Origin: Quillaja saponaria | Taxonomy: Eukaryota > Streptophyta > Magnoliopsida > Fabales > Quillajaceae | Direction of reading: 5' to 3' | Length of the DNA stretch: 64,000 nt | Assembly (NCBI GenBank): GCA_029379385.1 | Contig: CM055615.1 | Span: 3,348,001 to 3,412,000, forward strand | Shown: one piece after another, positions 11,597 to 24,158 of the stretch | Layout: the number at the start of each line of letters is the position of its first letter | How positions within the stretch are numbered: the first letter of the stretch is position 1 | Notes under the pieces: model-generated | Seen by the model: the letters and a program-made list of their open reading frames with translations, nothing else | What the model was told of the DNA's origin: nothing | Databases searched by the model: none | Position numbers and translations under genes: made by a program

Positions 11597-12186
11597 CTTA
11601 TATGTTTAATTTGGCTTAATTGCAGTTTAATTTTGATTTCAATTTAGTTCCTCGAAGTTTCAATTGAGAAAATTAGGTCCATTATAAGTTTAATTTGATG
11701 CAATTTGGTCCTTGCAGTCAAAGTACAGTTCAAATTAACACTGACATGGTGACGTGGCTAACGGAACATAAGGTGGACGTACACGTGTGGCATAAATGAC
11801 TAATTAAAATATTAACAAATAAATTTTTTTCTTTCTCTCTCTTCCTCACCATCACCCTAATTCCTCCATAGCCATCATACCTTCATATGTTGTTAATGAT
11901 TTATGTAAATCTATTTTCTCAGAGAATCCAAATCCTACAGAATCTAAATCTTCATTAAATACAGACAAAAACGAAGAACAATAAGACCCAAATAACAATT
12001 CCTCTCCAAATAAGCAGTGAGGACCAATCAAATCTTAACTGTAGCCATAATGGCTCTAATGGTTGTAGGTATGGCTTTGGGGTCTGATGAAAACCCTGTC
12101 ATCCAAGTCTGAAATCATTCATTGAGACATATAGTTGTGATCTATAGGAATTTTATTTAATTGCTTAGGGCTCTAGATCTTTGAAA
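11597..12186. other. Unclassified repeat-like sequence
   Basis: It contains the phrases 'aatttagttcctcgaagtttcaatt' (in shortened form) and 'aatttggtccttgcag', and then 'gacgtggc' and 'acacgtgtggc'. Such tagtcc/acgtggc phrases recur in plant intergenic repeats, often at element ends. I cannot name a family or find element boundaries, and there is no coding signal. Confidence 0.35.
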
Positions 12187-14048
12187 ATGGAGGATCAGTA
12201 AGGCCCTAAAAGCGGAGGAAGATTACGAGGGTAGTGAAGTAGTGAAGTAGGGAGCAGCAGGATTGGTAAGAATAAGAAGGAAAAGTGGCGGTAGTCTGCA
12301 TACTAATCTGGGAAAGAGAAGTGCAGAAATATGAAGGAAAATGGCAAGTAGTTTGTGCAGAAATTAAAGACAGAAATAAAATGTTATTGGTAGTATTCTA
12401 AATAGAATTATACAAGTAAAGAATAGCTCCGGAAGAATACATAGGGAAGATTTTAGACTAAACTTGACTTGAAATTCTGAAATGAAAAACTTACTTAAAT
12501 AATAGATGCAACTCTCTTTAAATAGAAAATTGAATTATTGTTTTTGAGCAATAATAGCTACATTAAAATGCTACAGTGCTCCGTGATGTAACAGTAATCT
12601 GCCATACAAAAAGTGGAAATTGGTTTTCTATCAACCTTTTGAGGCGCAGAGGTAGCTTCATCATCTGCATGTTTCTGCATGTCCAGAAGCTTGTAACAGT
12701 TGAATCTTGACTTTGAGATTCTGAAGATATTCATGTTTGCTTGAACAAGAAGCCAAGCGGCAGCAATCTAAGGATTTCCACTGTATGAATTGAGTGATTT
12801 CTAAAAAAAAAAAAAAAAATTTAAAAATTTAGAATTTTGCTAGAACTAATTTCTGATTGAAATGGCATAGGTTTTTGAAGCATTAAAGCTTAATTACCAT
12901 TTTGTTGAGTCGTGCTTGAGAAGGAGAGGCATTTTTTTGCAAAGGACCATGATGACCATAGAAGAAATGTAATAGTATGAGATTATTATAAGATATATTG
13001 AAATGCTTATTAAAATAAAGTAGGCCATTGGCTATTTCATCTATAACGTTTTTGTACAAAAACCAATAAGAGAAGTTATATTAGACTTTGTTTTTGAAAA
13101 ATATAAGTCATGAAATCACTATTTTGAAAATTGAAATCATTGTACCAAGCGGTTTGATAATCCCAGTAATTGTAACCAATAGGATTAAAGGGTTGGGAGA
13201 ATTTGCGGGTTTCGGAAAGGTCAGTTTTTCAGTCTGAACTACGGATTACTTTTAGATTGTGAAATGCGTAATGAAATTAGCATTGAATTTTGACTTATAA
13301 CGTTTGATAGCAACAGAATCACTATCAACTAAAATAAATTTATAATATTTCTAGGTTTTTGAAATGTCTACAGACATAAAATACCAATTTGGTGGGAATC
13401 ATTTGATGGAACTAATTGAGGATTATTAGTTAAAAAATAGGATTCTATTTGAAGAATAGTTTAGGCCGAAAAAATTGGCTCATAAATAGATTGTAGGTTT
13501 TTGGGAAGGAATTGGAGAAGTTTGAAAGACAAGTTTATTAACTGAAGGTACCGTTGTTACTGATTGGGCTAGTTAGGTGATAGCCTGAGCAAGATCTTCT
13601 TGATTGAATTGGATGCAATCTTTTAGATTGAGAGGGGCAACTTTTTTAGATTGCTCTTTGTCGATGATGTCTGCCCAAGATTGTTTTCAAAAGACAAGAA
13701 GTTTTCGGTTTGATTGTTGGATTGCTAAAAGATTCTCTATGGGAAAGACATAAGACTTTTGGATTGCTTTTGAGTTGATTGGGCTGAGGAATTGGATGGT
13801 TCCTTTTTGGCTTGGGTTTTTGATTTTGGATTAGAGGGTTTAACAATTTCTATTTTATTTTTACCCTACGAGAAAATGTATTCAATCTCAAAATTAAAAA
13901 CAGATAAAATTACTTGCCAGCAGGTAAAAATTTATTTTGATACTAGATTTTTAACATCTTTTTATAAAACTTCTTTTGTAGATTTACAATTGACTTTAAC
14001 CAAAAACTTTTCATTTTAAATCACTTTGAAATTTGGAAATACACAAAT
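12187..14048 (-). pseudogene. Endogenous pararetrovirus, inverted partial copy
   Basis: Read on the minus strand, this runs from the RNase H end of a Caulimoviridae-type polyprotein (near 14.04 kb), through the separate downstream ORF (start region near 13.85 kb), to the non-coding promoter region (TATA-like 'ctatttaaagag' complement near 12.52 kb), and ends just short of the primer-site region. It is the mirror image of the plus-strand copy that begins at about 14.05 kb. Compared with the copy at 20.3-22.3 kb it has its own deletion near the end of the downstream ORF, yet keeps about 150 bp that the plus-strand arm has lost. Stops and indels leave no functional frame. Confidence 0.75.
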
Positions 14049-15810
14049 ATGCATCAAAACATTAGAATTCTGCACAACAAAATTATTCTACCATTAAAAT
14101 AGAGATTTTAGCAATTATCAAAACAAATTTTTGCCCTCTGGAAAGTAATTTTATTTGCTTTTGATTTTGAAATTGAATATATCAAAGGTAGTTCTAATTC
14201 TATTTCATATTATCTTACTCAAGAATTCTTACTAAAGTAGATAATATGCCTTTAAAAAAAAAAAAAAAGTTGTTGAACCCCTTAATTCAAAATCAAAAAC
14301 CCAAGCCAAAGAAGAATCATCTAATTCCTCAACCCAATCAACTCAAAAGCAATCCAAAATGTCTTATGCCTTTCTCATAGAGACCCTTTTAGCAATCCAG
14401 CAATCAAACTATTAGTGACAATGGTACTTTTAGGTAAGAAACTTGCCTTTCAAACTTTTCAAATCCCTTCTCAAAAATCACAATCTTTTTATGTCCCAAT
14501 TTCTTCGGCCCAAACTATTTTTCAAATGAAACCCCATTTTTTAACTAATAATCCTCAATTTACCCCTCAAATGATTTTTTCACCAAATTGATATTTTATG
14601 GCTATAAACATTTTGGTTAATAGATTATTGCTAAAAAATATTATAAGTCAAAATCCAATGTTAATCTGTCATTCAGACTAAAAAGCTGACATTTTCAACA
14701 CTCGCAAATTTTATAAGCCGTTTGATCCTATTAGTTATAATTATTGAAATTATTTAACCGTTTCGTACAATGTCTTCAATTTTCAAAATAGTGATTATAA
14801 GCATTCACGACTTATATTTTTTAAAAACAAAATCCAGTATAACTTTCCTCATTAGTTCTCCCAGTGGTCCCAGTTGTGGTCTCCACCTAATCCTTGTGCA
14901 AAAAAAATTTTAGATGAAATAGCCAATAGCCTACTTTATTTTGATAAATATTTTAATATACTTGATCGTAATTTCATACTATTGTATTTTTTTCTCAAAA
15001 TTTGTACTAGCATAGATTATACATGAAAATACAAGTACTCCAAAGACTTCTATAGTTATCAGGGCCCTTTACAAAAGATGTCTCCCCTTATTAGGTAAGA
15101 CTTAACAAAATGGTGGTCAAGCTTTAATGCCTCGGAAGCTTATGCCACTTCAATTAGAAATTGGTTCCAGTAAAATTCTCAATTTCTAAACAAGTCTTTT
15201 CTAGAAATCACTCAATTCTTACAGCAGAAATTTTAGATTGCTGCCACTTGGCTTCTTGTTCAAGTAAACAAGAATATTTTTTGAACTTCATGAAATTGTT
15301 CTACTAACTATACCCAATCCAATGAAGATGACTGTTACGGCATCAACATTAAAGATGACTAAAACAGTTAATTTTTTCTCTTTTGATATGATTACTGTAA
15401 CAAGTTACGGTAGATTACTGTTGCAACATGGAGTACTATAGCATTTTATTGTAACTGTTATTGTTCAAAACAGTAAATTTCAATTTTCTATTTAAAGAGA
15501 GTTGCATCTCTTATTTAAGCAAATTTTTTTATTTTAAAATTCTAGGCCAAGTCTAGTCTGAGAGCTTCCTTAGATATTATTTTGGAGCTATCTTATATAA
15601 TTTTGTTTTGAATAATACCAATGATATTTTATTTCTATCTTTAATTTCTTCACTTGCTTTTTTCGAATTAGCGTGCGGACTACCGCTACTTCTCCTTCCT
15701 ATTTATGCACTTCCCTAACCCTAACCCTATATTAGCGTGCTGACTATTGCTCCTTACTTCATTACCCCCGTAATCTTCCTCTGCTCTTAAGGCCTTACTT
15801 ATCCTCCATT
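14049..15810 (+). pseudogene. Endogenous pararetrovirus, terminal partial unit
   Basis: This segment repeats 20.33-22.34 kb: the RNase H tail ('gcatcaaaacatt' at 14.05 and 20.33 kb), the downstream ORF start region (near 14.25 kb), and the promoter with 'ctatttaaagagagttgc' at 15488 (matching 22191). Two internal deletions of roughly 150 bp and 130 bp shorten it. It leads directly into the primer-binding site of the full unit. Together with the following region it therefore makes more than one circular genome length in tandem, as expected when a terminally redundant or concatemeric viral DNA integrates. Confidence 0.75.
15488..15515 (+). promoter_or_regulatory. Pararetroviral promoter TATA region
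   Basis: 'CTATTTAAAG' followed by 'agagttgcatctc' is conserved in all three copies (15488, 22191, and the complement near 12.52 kb), just upstream of the leader and primer site. The position fits the single transcript promoter of a pararetrovirus. Activity is unknown. Confidence 0.5.
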
Positions 15811-15822
15811 TGTTATCAGAGC
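15811..15822 (+). other. Primer-binding site for tRNA-iMet (pararetrovirus)
   Basis: tgttatcagagc matches the canonical TGGTATCAGAGC at 11 of 12 positions. It lies downstream of the promoter and upstream of the coding region, where a Caulimoviridae genome primes minus-strand DNA synthesis. Confidence 0.65.
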
Positions 15823-17480
15823 TAAGAAGAAAGTAGGGATTAAAGTGTAAAGATTTATCTTGCTTTACTTTTCTGTCTTAGATCTAAACATAATAACTTA
15901 TACAATATTATATATATATTTTTTTTTGATGGCATCAAAAATATTTTAAATGAGACCTGCTATTGGCCATTGAAGGGCGTGGTTAAACCCCTTGTAAAGT
16001 AGTAAATTTCAACTACCATAGCTTGGTGAACATTTTATTGACTAAATAAAACTGTATGATTTTACCATAAACAAATCTTCAGATCTAATCTAGTTAATAA
16101 ACCAAGATCAATACTCATCCTTACACTCCTATGAAATCTAAGATTTTGGTACTTAAGGAATTGGGTTAATAGACTTATTGCTTTTCTCCTCTCTATCTTT
16201 TAATTATGTTGAGATATTTTTCCTGCTCTTTCTCTATTTCTTCCCCTGCTGAATCTTTTTTCAATCTAACAAAAGTGACCATACTATTAAAACTGCTCCA
16301 AAATCAATCTCTAAATAAGACCACACCTACTCAAAAATCCTTCTCTATTTTTGAGATTATTCAATACCCCATAGGTAAAATAAAAATCTCTTTTAATACA
16401 AAAACAGTCAGAAGAATTTTGGATCAACTAATCCAGACTTAGCAAAAAATTCTTGTTCTTCTATATACTCTTTTTCTGCAATTCCTTCAATAATTTATCT
16501 TTAAGGTTTAGAAAAAGCATTTAGGATTTCTAGAGCTTTATACACTAAAGAAGATGACAATCAATTTGAAAAATCTCATTACTCTTATTTTTTTCATCTT
16601 TAAATGATAACATGAAAATCAATACAATTCAAACTGTTTTTCAAATTGATAAAGAATCCCTTAGAAAAGATTTTTATCAAGAAAAATACAATCTTAAAAG
16701 AACTTAATTTTTTGAAAAATATACTAGTTCTAAAAGACAAAAAATTCAAAATTCTATTACAAATTTATAAAAACCCATAAAATTCATACTCCGTTCTTTA
16801 AATGGTTTGAAATTTATGCAAGAAAAAAAAGGTGTCAACTATCTTTTCTCCAAATTCATAAATGTTAAAATTCAAAAACAAGAAATTAAGTAACTTATAA
16901 GGATGAAGATTTTAATTCAGTTTTTCCTTCTCATAAGTCCCTAAAAATTTCTGCTCAAAATCCTGTGTGAAAAATAGTTTTTGTACCAGCAACTATTTTC
17001 AAAAATAGAGATTTAACTGAAACAGTTAATGCCAAAGATATCCAATCTTTTTATGAACAAAATAATTACAACAATTATTATCTTCAAGCTATAAGAGATC
17101 ATCTCTTTGAATCCAAACCTAACCTACAGAGTGAAAACTCTGTTTTTACTACTTACTAGATTCCCACAAAGATTAAAAAAGAATTAAGTTCTAGTTCGAG
17201 ATCATCTTCTCAACATGAACTTCTTCATAAAATCTCTAAACAAATTATCCAAATATAGAAAAATTTTGTCCTCGACACTCCTCAACAAATTAATTCCTCT
17301 CTTACAATTAACAATTTAAGTGATACAGATTTTGTATTCGAACAAATTGATAATTGATAAAAAAAATTCTCTAATCCAATTCAAAATATCAATTGGCAAA
17401 ACTCACAAAAATTGTATTATCCTAGGGCTTCTCCTCCTGACTTAGTTACCAAAGAAAAATCTTAGATAATCAATTAATAT
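15823..17480 (+). pseudogene. Pararetrovirus 5' coding region, function unassigned
   Basis: After a leader, broken frames run through this interval in the same orientation as the reverse transcriptase. In related viruses this part encodes the movement protein and the N-terminal part of the capsid protein. I see no motif strong enough to assign either. Stops occur every few dozen codons, and base composition is strongly A/T-biased like the rest of the viral insert. An open frame at 16206-16442 is the longest uninterrupted piece and is not recognisable. Confidence 0.45.
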
Positions 17481-18260
17481 TCCAGTACAAACAACATCTA
17501 TGAATATAACATAGATGGCCAATCTGAATATAATATTCTTAATATGTTGCAGCAAATGACCTATGGTCAGTACTACTTATCAAATATCTCATAATTGTTC
17601 TAGTCAATCTTTCCTTAATATTTTAATAACCGATTTTACTGGTCAATTAAAAGGATGGTAGAATGAACACATCATTGAAGATGAACTAAACCAAATAAAC
17701 TTAGTCATCAAAATTAATACTGAAGGAAATCCTTTCTTTAATGAAGAAAGAAATCCAATTTAAAATTTCACAAATATTCTTATTTATACTATCAAAAAGT
17801 TAGAGAAAAATAAGAAATATTAACAATAGAATCATTCAATATGAACAATTAATTTATAGACAGTTTTGCAGTTATGTCTAGAAAGTTACTTTAAAAATCT
17901 ATCTAGACGACAAAATTCAAATACAATTAGCCAAAAAAAGATCCCTTAATCGTAAAGATTTAGGGTTAGGAAGTTTCTGTTCTTAATATGGTTTTGATTC
18001 TCCTCAAAGTTCATCCAAATTAAAAACGTAAACATCATTCTGAACACCCAAAGCTTATGAAAAATCTTTCAAAAGTAAAGCTGGCAAAAAAATTCACAAA
18101 CATGCTCCTCAATATTTTCAAAATAAAAATAAACCACCTGTTATCTATTGTAAATGCAACAAACAAGGTCTTATTGAAAAATACTTTAGAATTACAAGAA
18201 AATGAAAGCTTTAAATATTGACGAAAGTCTTCTAACTCAACTTAATTATCTTCTAATTGA
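17480..18260 (+). pseudogene. Pararetrovirus capsid-like region with degenerate zinc knuckle
   Basis: A broken frame contains a 'FTGQLKGW'-like segment near 17.63 kb, which resembles the capsid/Gag core of Caulimoviridae. It is followed near 18.15 kb by a zinc-knuckle-like CKCNKQG segment. There, the expected histidine reads L and the final cysteine reads F, so the metal site is lost. Several stops interrupt the frame. The location upstream of protease and reverse transcriptase fits the capsid domain. Confidence 0.55.
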
Positions 18261-18829
18261 AAATTCATCTGATAGTGAATCTCAAGCCTCTTCTGATTTA
18301 GAAGAAATTAACCAAATCCAAAATCATGACAAAATCTTTTCAGATTCATCTCCAAAAACTCTAAAATGTCCTCACTAAAGAACAAGATCTACTCTTTGAA
18401 ATTATTACTAGCCTCCTAGATGATAAAGATAAAAAATAAAAAAATAAAAAAAATTGTCTTTACAAACTCGAAGAAACCTTGAAAACCCTAGAAAAATCAA
18501 ACAAACCTTCTCATAATCTTTCAATAGTTGCTAACTCTTTCAATCTAAAAGATATTTTATCCCTATTCAACTCTCAGATAAAATATCTGTCACTCTTCAA
18601 GATCTTCAGCATGAAGTTTTAAAATTTAAAACAGAAGTTCAAATCTCTTAAAATTCAACAATAAGAAAATATTTCAATTATCCAAATCCTTCAAAAAGAG
18701 AAGAAAATTCTATTTTTTAAGACATCCTCATCAAAACATTCTAACTCTTCCTCTTCAGATGAAAACTTAGATCTTTATGGTGATAATTTTCTTAATCTAA
18801 TCACTCAGACTTCATATTAGAAATGGTAT

Positions 18830-19200
18830 ATCCCAATCAACTTTATCATTAGAAAATCCTTTATCATTGAAGCAGTTACCATGTTTGATATAGGAGCAAA
18901 TTCAAACTATATCCTGGCATGACAAGTTCCAACAAAATTTTATGAAAAAACTTCTAAACAACTAATTTCTGCTAATGGTTCTAATATCATAATCTATTAC
19001 GAATATTCAAATGTAATAATTGAAAACTTTCATTTACAAATTTCAACATTATTTCTTCTTGTCAAAAATATCAAAAATCTAGTCATTCTGGATAGTGATT
19101 TTACTAGGCAATTAGATCCTTTTTGGTTAAATAAAAGAATATTCAAAGAAGTTATGGTGAAACTATTTCCTTTCCTTTCCTTTTCTTAAAAAACCTATTT
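18830..19200 (+). pseudogene. Pararetrovirus aspartic protease remnant
   Basis: The retropepsin active-site triplet survives as D-I-G-A at 18887-18898 (usual form DTGA/DSGA), between the capsid-like and reverse transcriptase regions. The substitution of the T/S next to the catalytic aspartate, plus flanking stops, makes it inactive. Confidence 0.6.
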
Positions 19201-19429
19201 TGAGGAATCTCCATCTTATTGAAAAATAATAATAATAATTTTCTTTATGATGAAATTTCTTTCAAAAAAATAGAAAGTCAACTCAATAATTCAATCATCC
19301 AAAACCTAAAAAACAAAAAATTGAAGAAAAAATTTAGATGCAAATATGTTTGATTTTTCAAATGATTTCTGGAAAAGAAAACATCATATGGTAGATTTTT
19401 CTTAGGAAAGATAAATTTCTACAAAAGCC

Positions 19430-20120
19430 TGTCCAATACAAATGAATCAAGAAATGCTTGATTTCTACCAAAAAGAAATTAGTGATCTTATTTCCAAAAC
19501 GTGATACTCCCCGTTTAGTCATCAATTACAAACCACTCAATCAAGCTCTCCAATTGATTAGGTATCTTATTCCTAACATAAAAGATCTTCTCAACCATTA
19601 TGTTCTTCAAAACAGTTTTCAAAATTTGATCTGATATCTAAATTCTGGCAAATTTAAATAAAAAAAATTTTACAGATACAAAACTACATCTACAATTCAT
19701 TTTGGTCAATATGAATGGAATGTAATTCCTTTTGGATTAAAAAAAATGTTTCCTTTGAATTCCAAAATATCATGAATGATATTTTTAATCGTTATACAAA
19801 ATTCATCATTATTTATATTGATGATGTTTTCATCTTCTCACAAAATATTGATGAACATTTCAAACATCTCAATATTTTCTTTGATATCATAAAACAAAAT
19901 GGTTTGATTGTTTCTATAACAAAATTCAGTCTTTTTCAAATAACAATAAGGTTTCTTGGTCACAACATTTACCACGAAACTATCACTCCAATCAATCGAG
20001 CTATTTAATTCGCTCATAAATTTCCTGATTACATAATTGACAAAACTCAGTTACAAAGATTTCTAGGTTACCTCAATTATGTTTCTGATTTCTTTTTAGG
20101 AGTTAGTAACCTTATCAAAC
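19430..20120 (+). pseudogene. Pararetrovirus reverse transcriptase remnant
   Basis: In successive frames the interval reads the landmarks of a Caulimoviridae reverse transcriptase: a PRLVINYKPLN block near 19.51 kb, an FG..K....FQ block near 19.73 kb, the catalytic YIDD at 19814-19825, and an FLGH block near 19.95 kb. The longest uninterrupted part is 19715-20008. Other in-frame stops and at least one frame change break the domain. Similarity of these blocks, the following RNase H and the lack of an integrase distinguish it from a Ty3-gypsy element. Confidence 0.75.
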
Positions 20121-20179
20121 ATTTACATGATAATCTTAGTATTGATTCTCTTCCCTAGCTAACATTCATACTAATATAG

Positions 20180-20628
20180 TCAAACGAATTAAGCTTACGG
20201 TCAAGCATTTGCCATGTTTGCATCTTCTTGATCCTAAAGCTTTCAAAATTATTGAAACTGATGTCTCTGACATTAGTTATGGTGGCATTCTAAAGAAATC
20301 CATCAATGACAAATAGCATATCATTGCATCAAAACATTGGAATTCTGCACAACAAAATTATTCTACCATCAAAAAATAGATTTTAGCAATTGTTTTGTGC
20401 ATTTCCAAATTTCAAAGTGATTTACTAAATTAAAAGTTTTTGGTTAAAATAGATTGCAAATCTACAAAAGAAGTTTTACAAAAATATGTTAAAAATCGAG
20501 CATTAAAATAATGTTTTGCCCGCTGGTAAACAATTTTATCTACTTTTGATTTTGAGATTGAATACATCAACGGTTGCTCCAATTCTATTCCAGATTATCT
20601 TACTCAAGAATTCTTACAGGGTAGATAA
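20180..20628 (+). pseudogene. Pararetrovirus RNase H remnant and polyprotein end
   Basis: An RNase H-like segment follows the reverse transcriptase, with a 'TDVSDISYGG' core near 20.26 kb and a YST-type block near 20.36 kb. The frame ends at TAA 20626-20628. The next ATG begins one base later (20630), so the downstream ORF abuts the polyprotein. Stops lie within the domain. No integrase domain follows. Confidence 0.65.
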
Positions 20629-20629
20629 T

Positions 20630-22055
20630 ATGCCTCGAACAAAGAATGAAAAAGTTGTTGAACCCCTTAATCCAAAGTCAAAAACACAAGCAAAAGAGGA
20701 ATCATCTAATTCCTCAGCCCAATTAACTCAAAAGCAAGCCAAAAAGTCTTATGTCTTTCCCATAGAGACCCTTTTAGCAATCTAGCAATCAAACCAATAA
20801 CCTCTTATCTTTCAAAGCATTCTTAGGCAGAAATCACCTACAAAGAGCAATCTAAGTTAGTTGACCATCTCAATCCAAAAGATTGTATCCAATTCAATCA
20901 AGAAGATCTAGATCAAGCTATTATTTAGCTAGACCAATCAGTGACAACGGTACCTTCTGGTAAGGAACTTGTCTCTCAAACTTCTCTAATCCCTTTGCAA
21001 AAATCACAATCTTTTTATGTGACAATTTCTTTGGCCCAAACTATTCTTCAAATATAACCCATTTTTTCAATTAGTTCATTAAATGATTTTTCTACCAAAT
21101 TGGTATTTTATGCTCGTAAACATTTCAAAAATCCAGAAGTATTATGAATTTATTTTAGTTGATAGTGATTCTGTTGCTATCAAACATTATAAGTCAAAAT
21201 CCAATTCTAATTTCATAATGCATTCTACAATCTAAATCCTAAAGATAATCGGTCCATCAGACTGGAAAACCAACCTTTTCTAAATCCCACAAATTCTCCC
21301 AGCCATTTGATCCTATTGGTTACAATTACTAGGATTATTAAACTGCTTAGTACAATGTCTTCAATTTTCAAAATAGTGATTGTAAGCATTAATGACTTAT
21401 ATTTTTCAAAAATAAAGTCCAATATAACTTCCATCATTAGTTCTCCCAGTAGTGGTCTCTATATGGTCCTTGTACAAAAAACTTTCTAAATAAAGTAGCT
21501 AATGGCCTACGTTATTTTGATAAACTTTTTAATATATTTGATCATAATCCAATACTATTGCATTTTTTCTCAAAATTTGCACTAGTATAGATTTATCCAT
21601 GATAATACAAGTATCACACAGACTTTCATGATCATCAGAGTCCTTTCAAAAGATGCATTCCTTTCTCAAGCAAGGCTTAACAAAATGGTGGTCAAGCTTT
21701 AATTCCTCAAAAGCTTATGTCACTTCAAAAAGAAATTGGTTCCAACAAAATCCTTAATTTCTAAAAAGATCTTTCCAAAAATCACTCAATTCTTATAGCA
21801 TAAATTTTAGATTGCTTTCGCTTGGCTTCTTGTTCAAGCAAACATGAATATGTTTAGAATCTCAAAACCATGGTTCGACTGTTACAAGCAGATGCATGTA
21901 GATGATGAAACTATCTTTGCCCCTCAAAAGGTTGATAGAAAACCAGTTTCCAGTTCCTCTTTCACAGAGTTAGGAAATGGTTCTACTGACTATACCCAAT
22001 CCAATGAATACTACTGTTACGGTATCAACCTTGAAGATGACTAAAATAGTTAAAT
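20630..22055 (+). pseudogene. Pararetrovirus downstream ORF, function unknown, broken
   Basis: Starting at ATG 20630, 52 codons stay open to a TAG at 20783-20785. The reading continues in broken frames to about 22.04 kb, where a 66-codon piece (21844-22044) ends in an acidic tail. The N-terminus is Lys/Gln/Ser-rich and probably unstructured. A separate ORF after the polyprotein resembles the layout described for florendoviruses, and its position also equals the transactivator ORF of caulimoviruses. I cannot decide from sequence. Copies of the same ORF lie at 14.25-15.4 kb and inverted at 12.6-13.85 kb, each with different deletions. Confidence 0.55.
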
Positions 22056-22344
22056 TTTTCCTTTGATGCACTATTTAGTGGATCACTGTAGCAAATACAG
22101 TAGCAAGCTAAGGCAGGTTACTGTTATAACACGGAGCACTGTAGCATTTTATTGTAAATGTTACTATTCAAAATAGTAAATTTTAATTTTCTATTTAAAG
22201 AGAGTTGCATCTCTCATTCAAGCAAGTTTTTCATTTCAGAATTCTAAGCCAAGTTTAAGTCTAAGAGCTTCCTTTTATATTCCTCCGAAACTATCATTTA
22301 CTTGTGTAATTATGTTTTGAAAACTACCAATTACATTTTAAGGT
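22056..22344 (+). other. Pararetrovirus second promoter region and right end
   Basis: This repeats 15.34-15.62 kb, including 'gcactgtagcattttattgta' in shortened form and the TATA-like 'ctatttaaag' at 22191. The match to the first copy fades at about 22344, before the primer site would be reached, which marks the right end of the insert. From this TATA to the earlier one is 6703 bp, roughly one degenerate genome unit. Confidence 0.6.
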
Positions 22345-23854
22345 TGAGAAAAGTAATATTGCAAGCAGAAAAATGAGATCTTTTTGTATACATCAAAAAG
22401 ATCAATTCTAGAGAGAGAAGAATTGTAGATCTATCAGAAAATTAAATATAATTTATGAAAAGTTAAGAAAAGTAACTTAGTGTAAGTTGGTTTTTTATTA
22501 AGAACATGATGTGTTTGGTGCTTGGAGTCTAAAAATCATTTTTAACTTGTATAATAGCATGTTTGGGTAAAACTACAAATCACTTTGGGCAAACGCCCAA
22601 TACAGCTTTAATCCATTTTTCATAAGCTACTCATGTGTACCCTATTTCTTTTTCTTTTTTTAATATTCTCATAATTCAAAATCACTTTTTTTGAATAACT
22701 GACCAAACATAAAAAAGATTATGCAAAAATCAATTCTTCCATAATCTTTACTAGCAAATTCAATTGTCAAAAATACTAATTTTGAAATGTCAAACCAAAC
22801 TGGCTGTTAAGCACTCATAATATGAATATGCTACGTCAAGTAAATTTAAAAATTTTACAAAAAATTAGTCATTTTAAAACCAAAAGTTTGGACATGAAAA
22901 TAAAATATTTAAAACCAAAGTGATTACCTTATTTGTTACATTAGTGAGTAAAATACGATGGGCATGATTGTTTATGAAATACAATAAGCATGAGTAGAAT
23001 CTTTAAAATTAGCATGCATTGAAAATTACCTATAAAAAGCTGTTGTAAAAACTTATATAAGATATATATACTAAAAGTATCTCTAAAACAATATTTCTTG
23101 ATTTTGTCTATATAAGATATTGGAGTAAACTAAAATAATCAAGTAATTAGAGTGATAGAATTCTTGGCAAAATCAGAGTCACTTGATAATGATTGCCCAA
23201 GTCTTATGTATATTATTCTTAACAAAATCTTTTATTAGCTACTTAACATGCACTAAATTCCATCATTATCCTTACCATAATTGAAATTCAGTATATCCAG
23301 AGTACTTTCATTTGCAAGAACAACAATAACCACCAACCTAATTCAACTTGTTGAAGTAAGAAAGAAATCAAGAAGGTGATGCAAGATTCAGTTATTAAAC
23401 CCATGTCCTACAAATTAACCTCAAGCAAAAATGATAATGTTTATCAAGGTAAGGAATCTAAAACATATGAAATCTTCAAAATGAAGATCTTGAATCTAAG
23501 TATTCAAATGCACGATTGGAATTAAAGAAAATGATGTTTATCAATATATGAGAATCTCAAATATAATAAATTCTTCATAATGAAGAGGGACAAAAAATCT
23601 AGAAGATCATCTATAAGAAATTTACGACAATCCAGAAAAGGCAAGAAATCATGAAGGTGATTCAAGAAGCAATTATTGAACCACTTACAAATCTCAAAGA
23701 ATCCAAGTCTTCAAATGCAAAATTGGAATTGAAGAAAATAATGTTTGTCAATGTATGAGAATCTTAAGCATAATCAAGTCTTTATAAAAAGCTCTTGAAT
23801 CTAAGTTTTCAAATACATAATTAGAAAATAAAATGATGTCTACCAAGAGAATCT
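22345..23854. other. Intergenic DNA with a few diverged direct repeats
   Basis: No gene is seen. From about 23.45 kb onward a phrase of the type 'attggaattaaagaaaatgatg...tatgagaatct' recurs three times (near 23517, 23716 and 23820). Relatives occur next to copies B and C of the duplicated module (about 29.91 and 44.07 kb). This is therefore the left fringe of module B, later separated from it by the 23.9-29.9 kb LTR element. Confidence 0.5.
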
Positions 23855-24158
23855 ATTATGGGCCAATTTGGGATAGCGTACTTTAGGTATTTGGTTAGTA
23901 ATTGTTAGCTTATATAATTAGAACTAGGCTTGTAATGAAAATTAAACTTGAATATTAAAGAAATAGGTTGAAAGCCTTTTGTCTCCCTTCTTCTTCTTCC
24001 TTTCAATCTTTATAAATCCAAAAATCCACCCCTGATGGAGGGGTTTACCATAGCTAGCGGCTCTAGCATTGGGTTTACCGTCATCAATTTCTCTTTCTCC
24101 ATCCATCTCCTCTATGTAATTCTTTTGAAGTCCTTTATTCTTTGATTTGCTTTAACAT

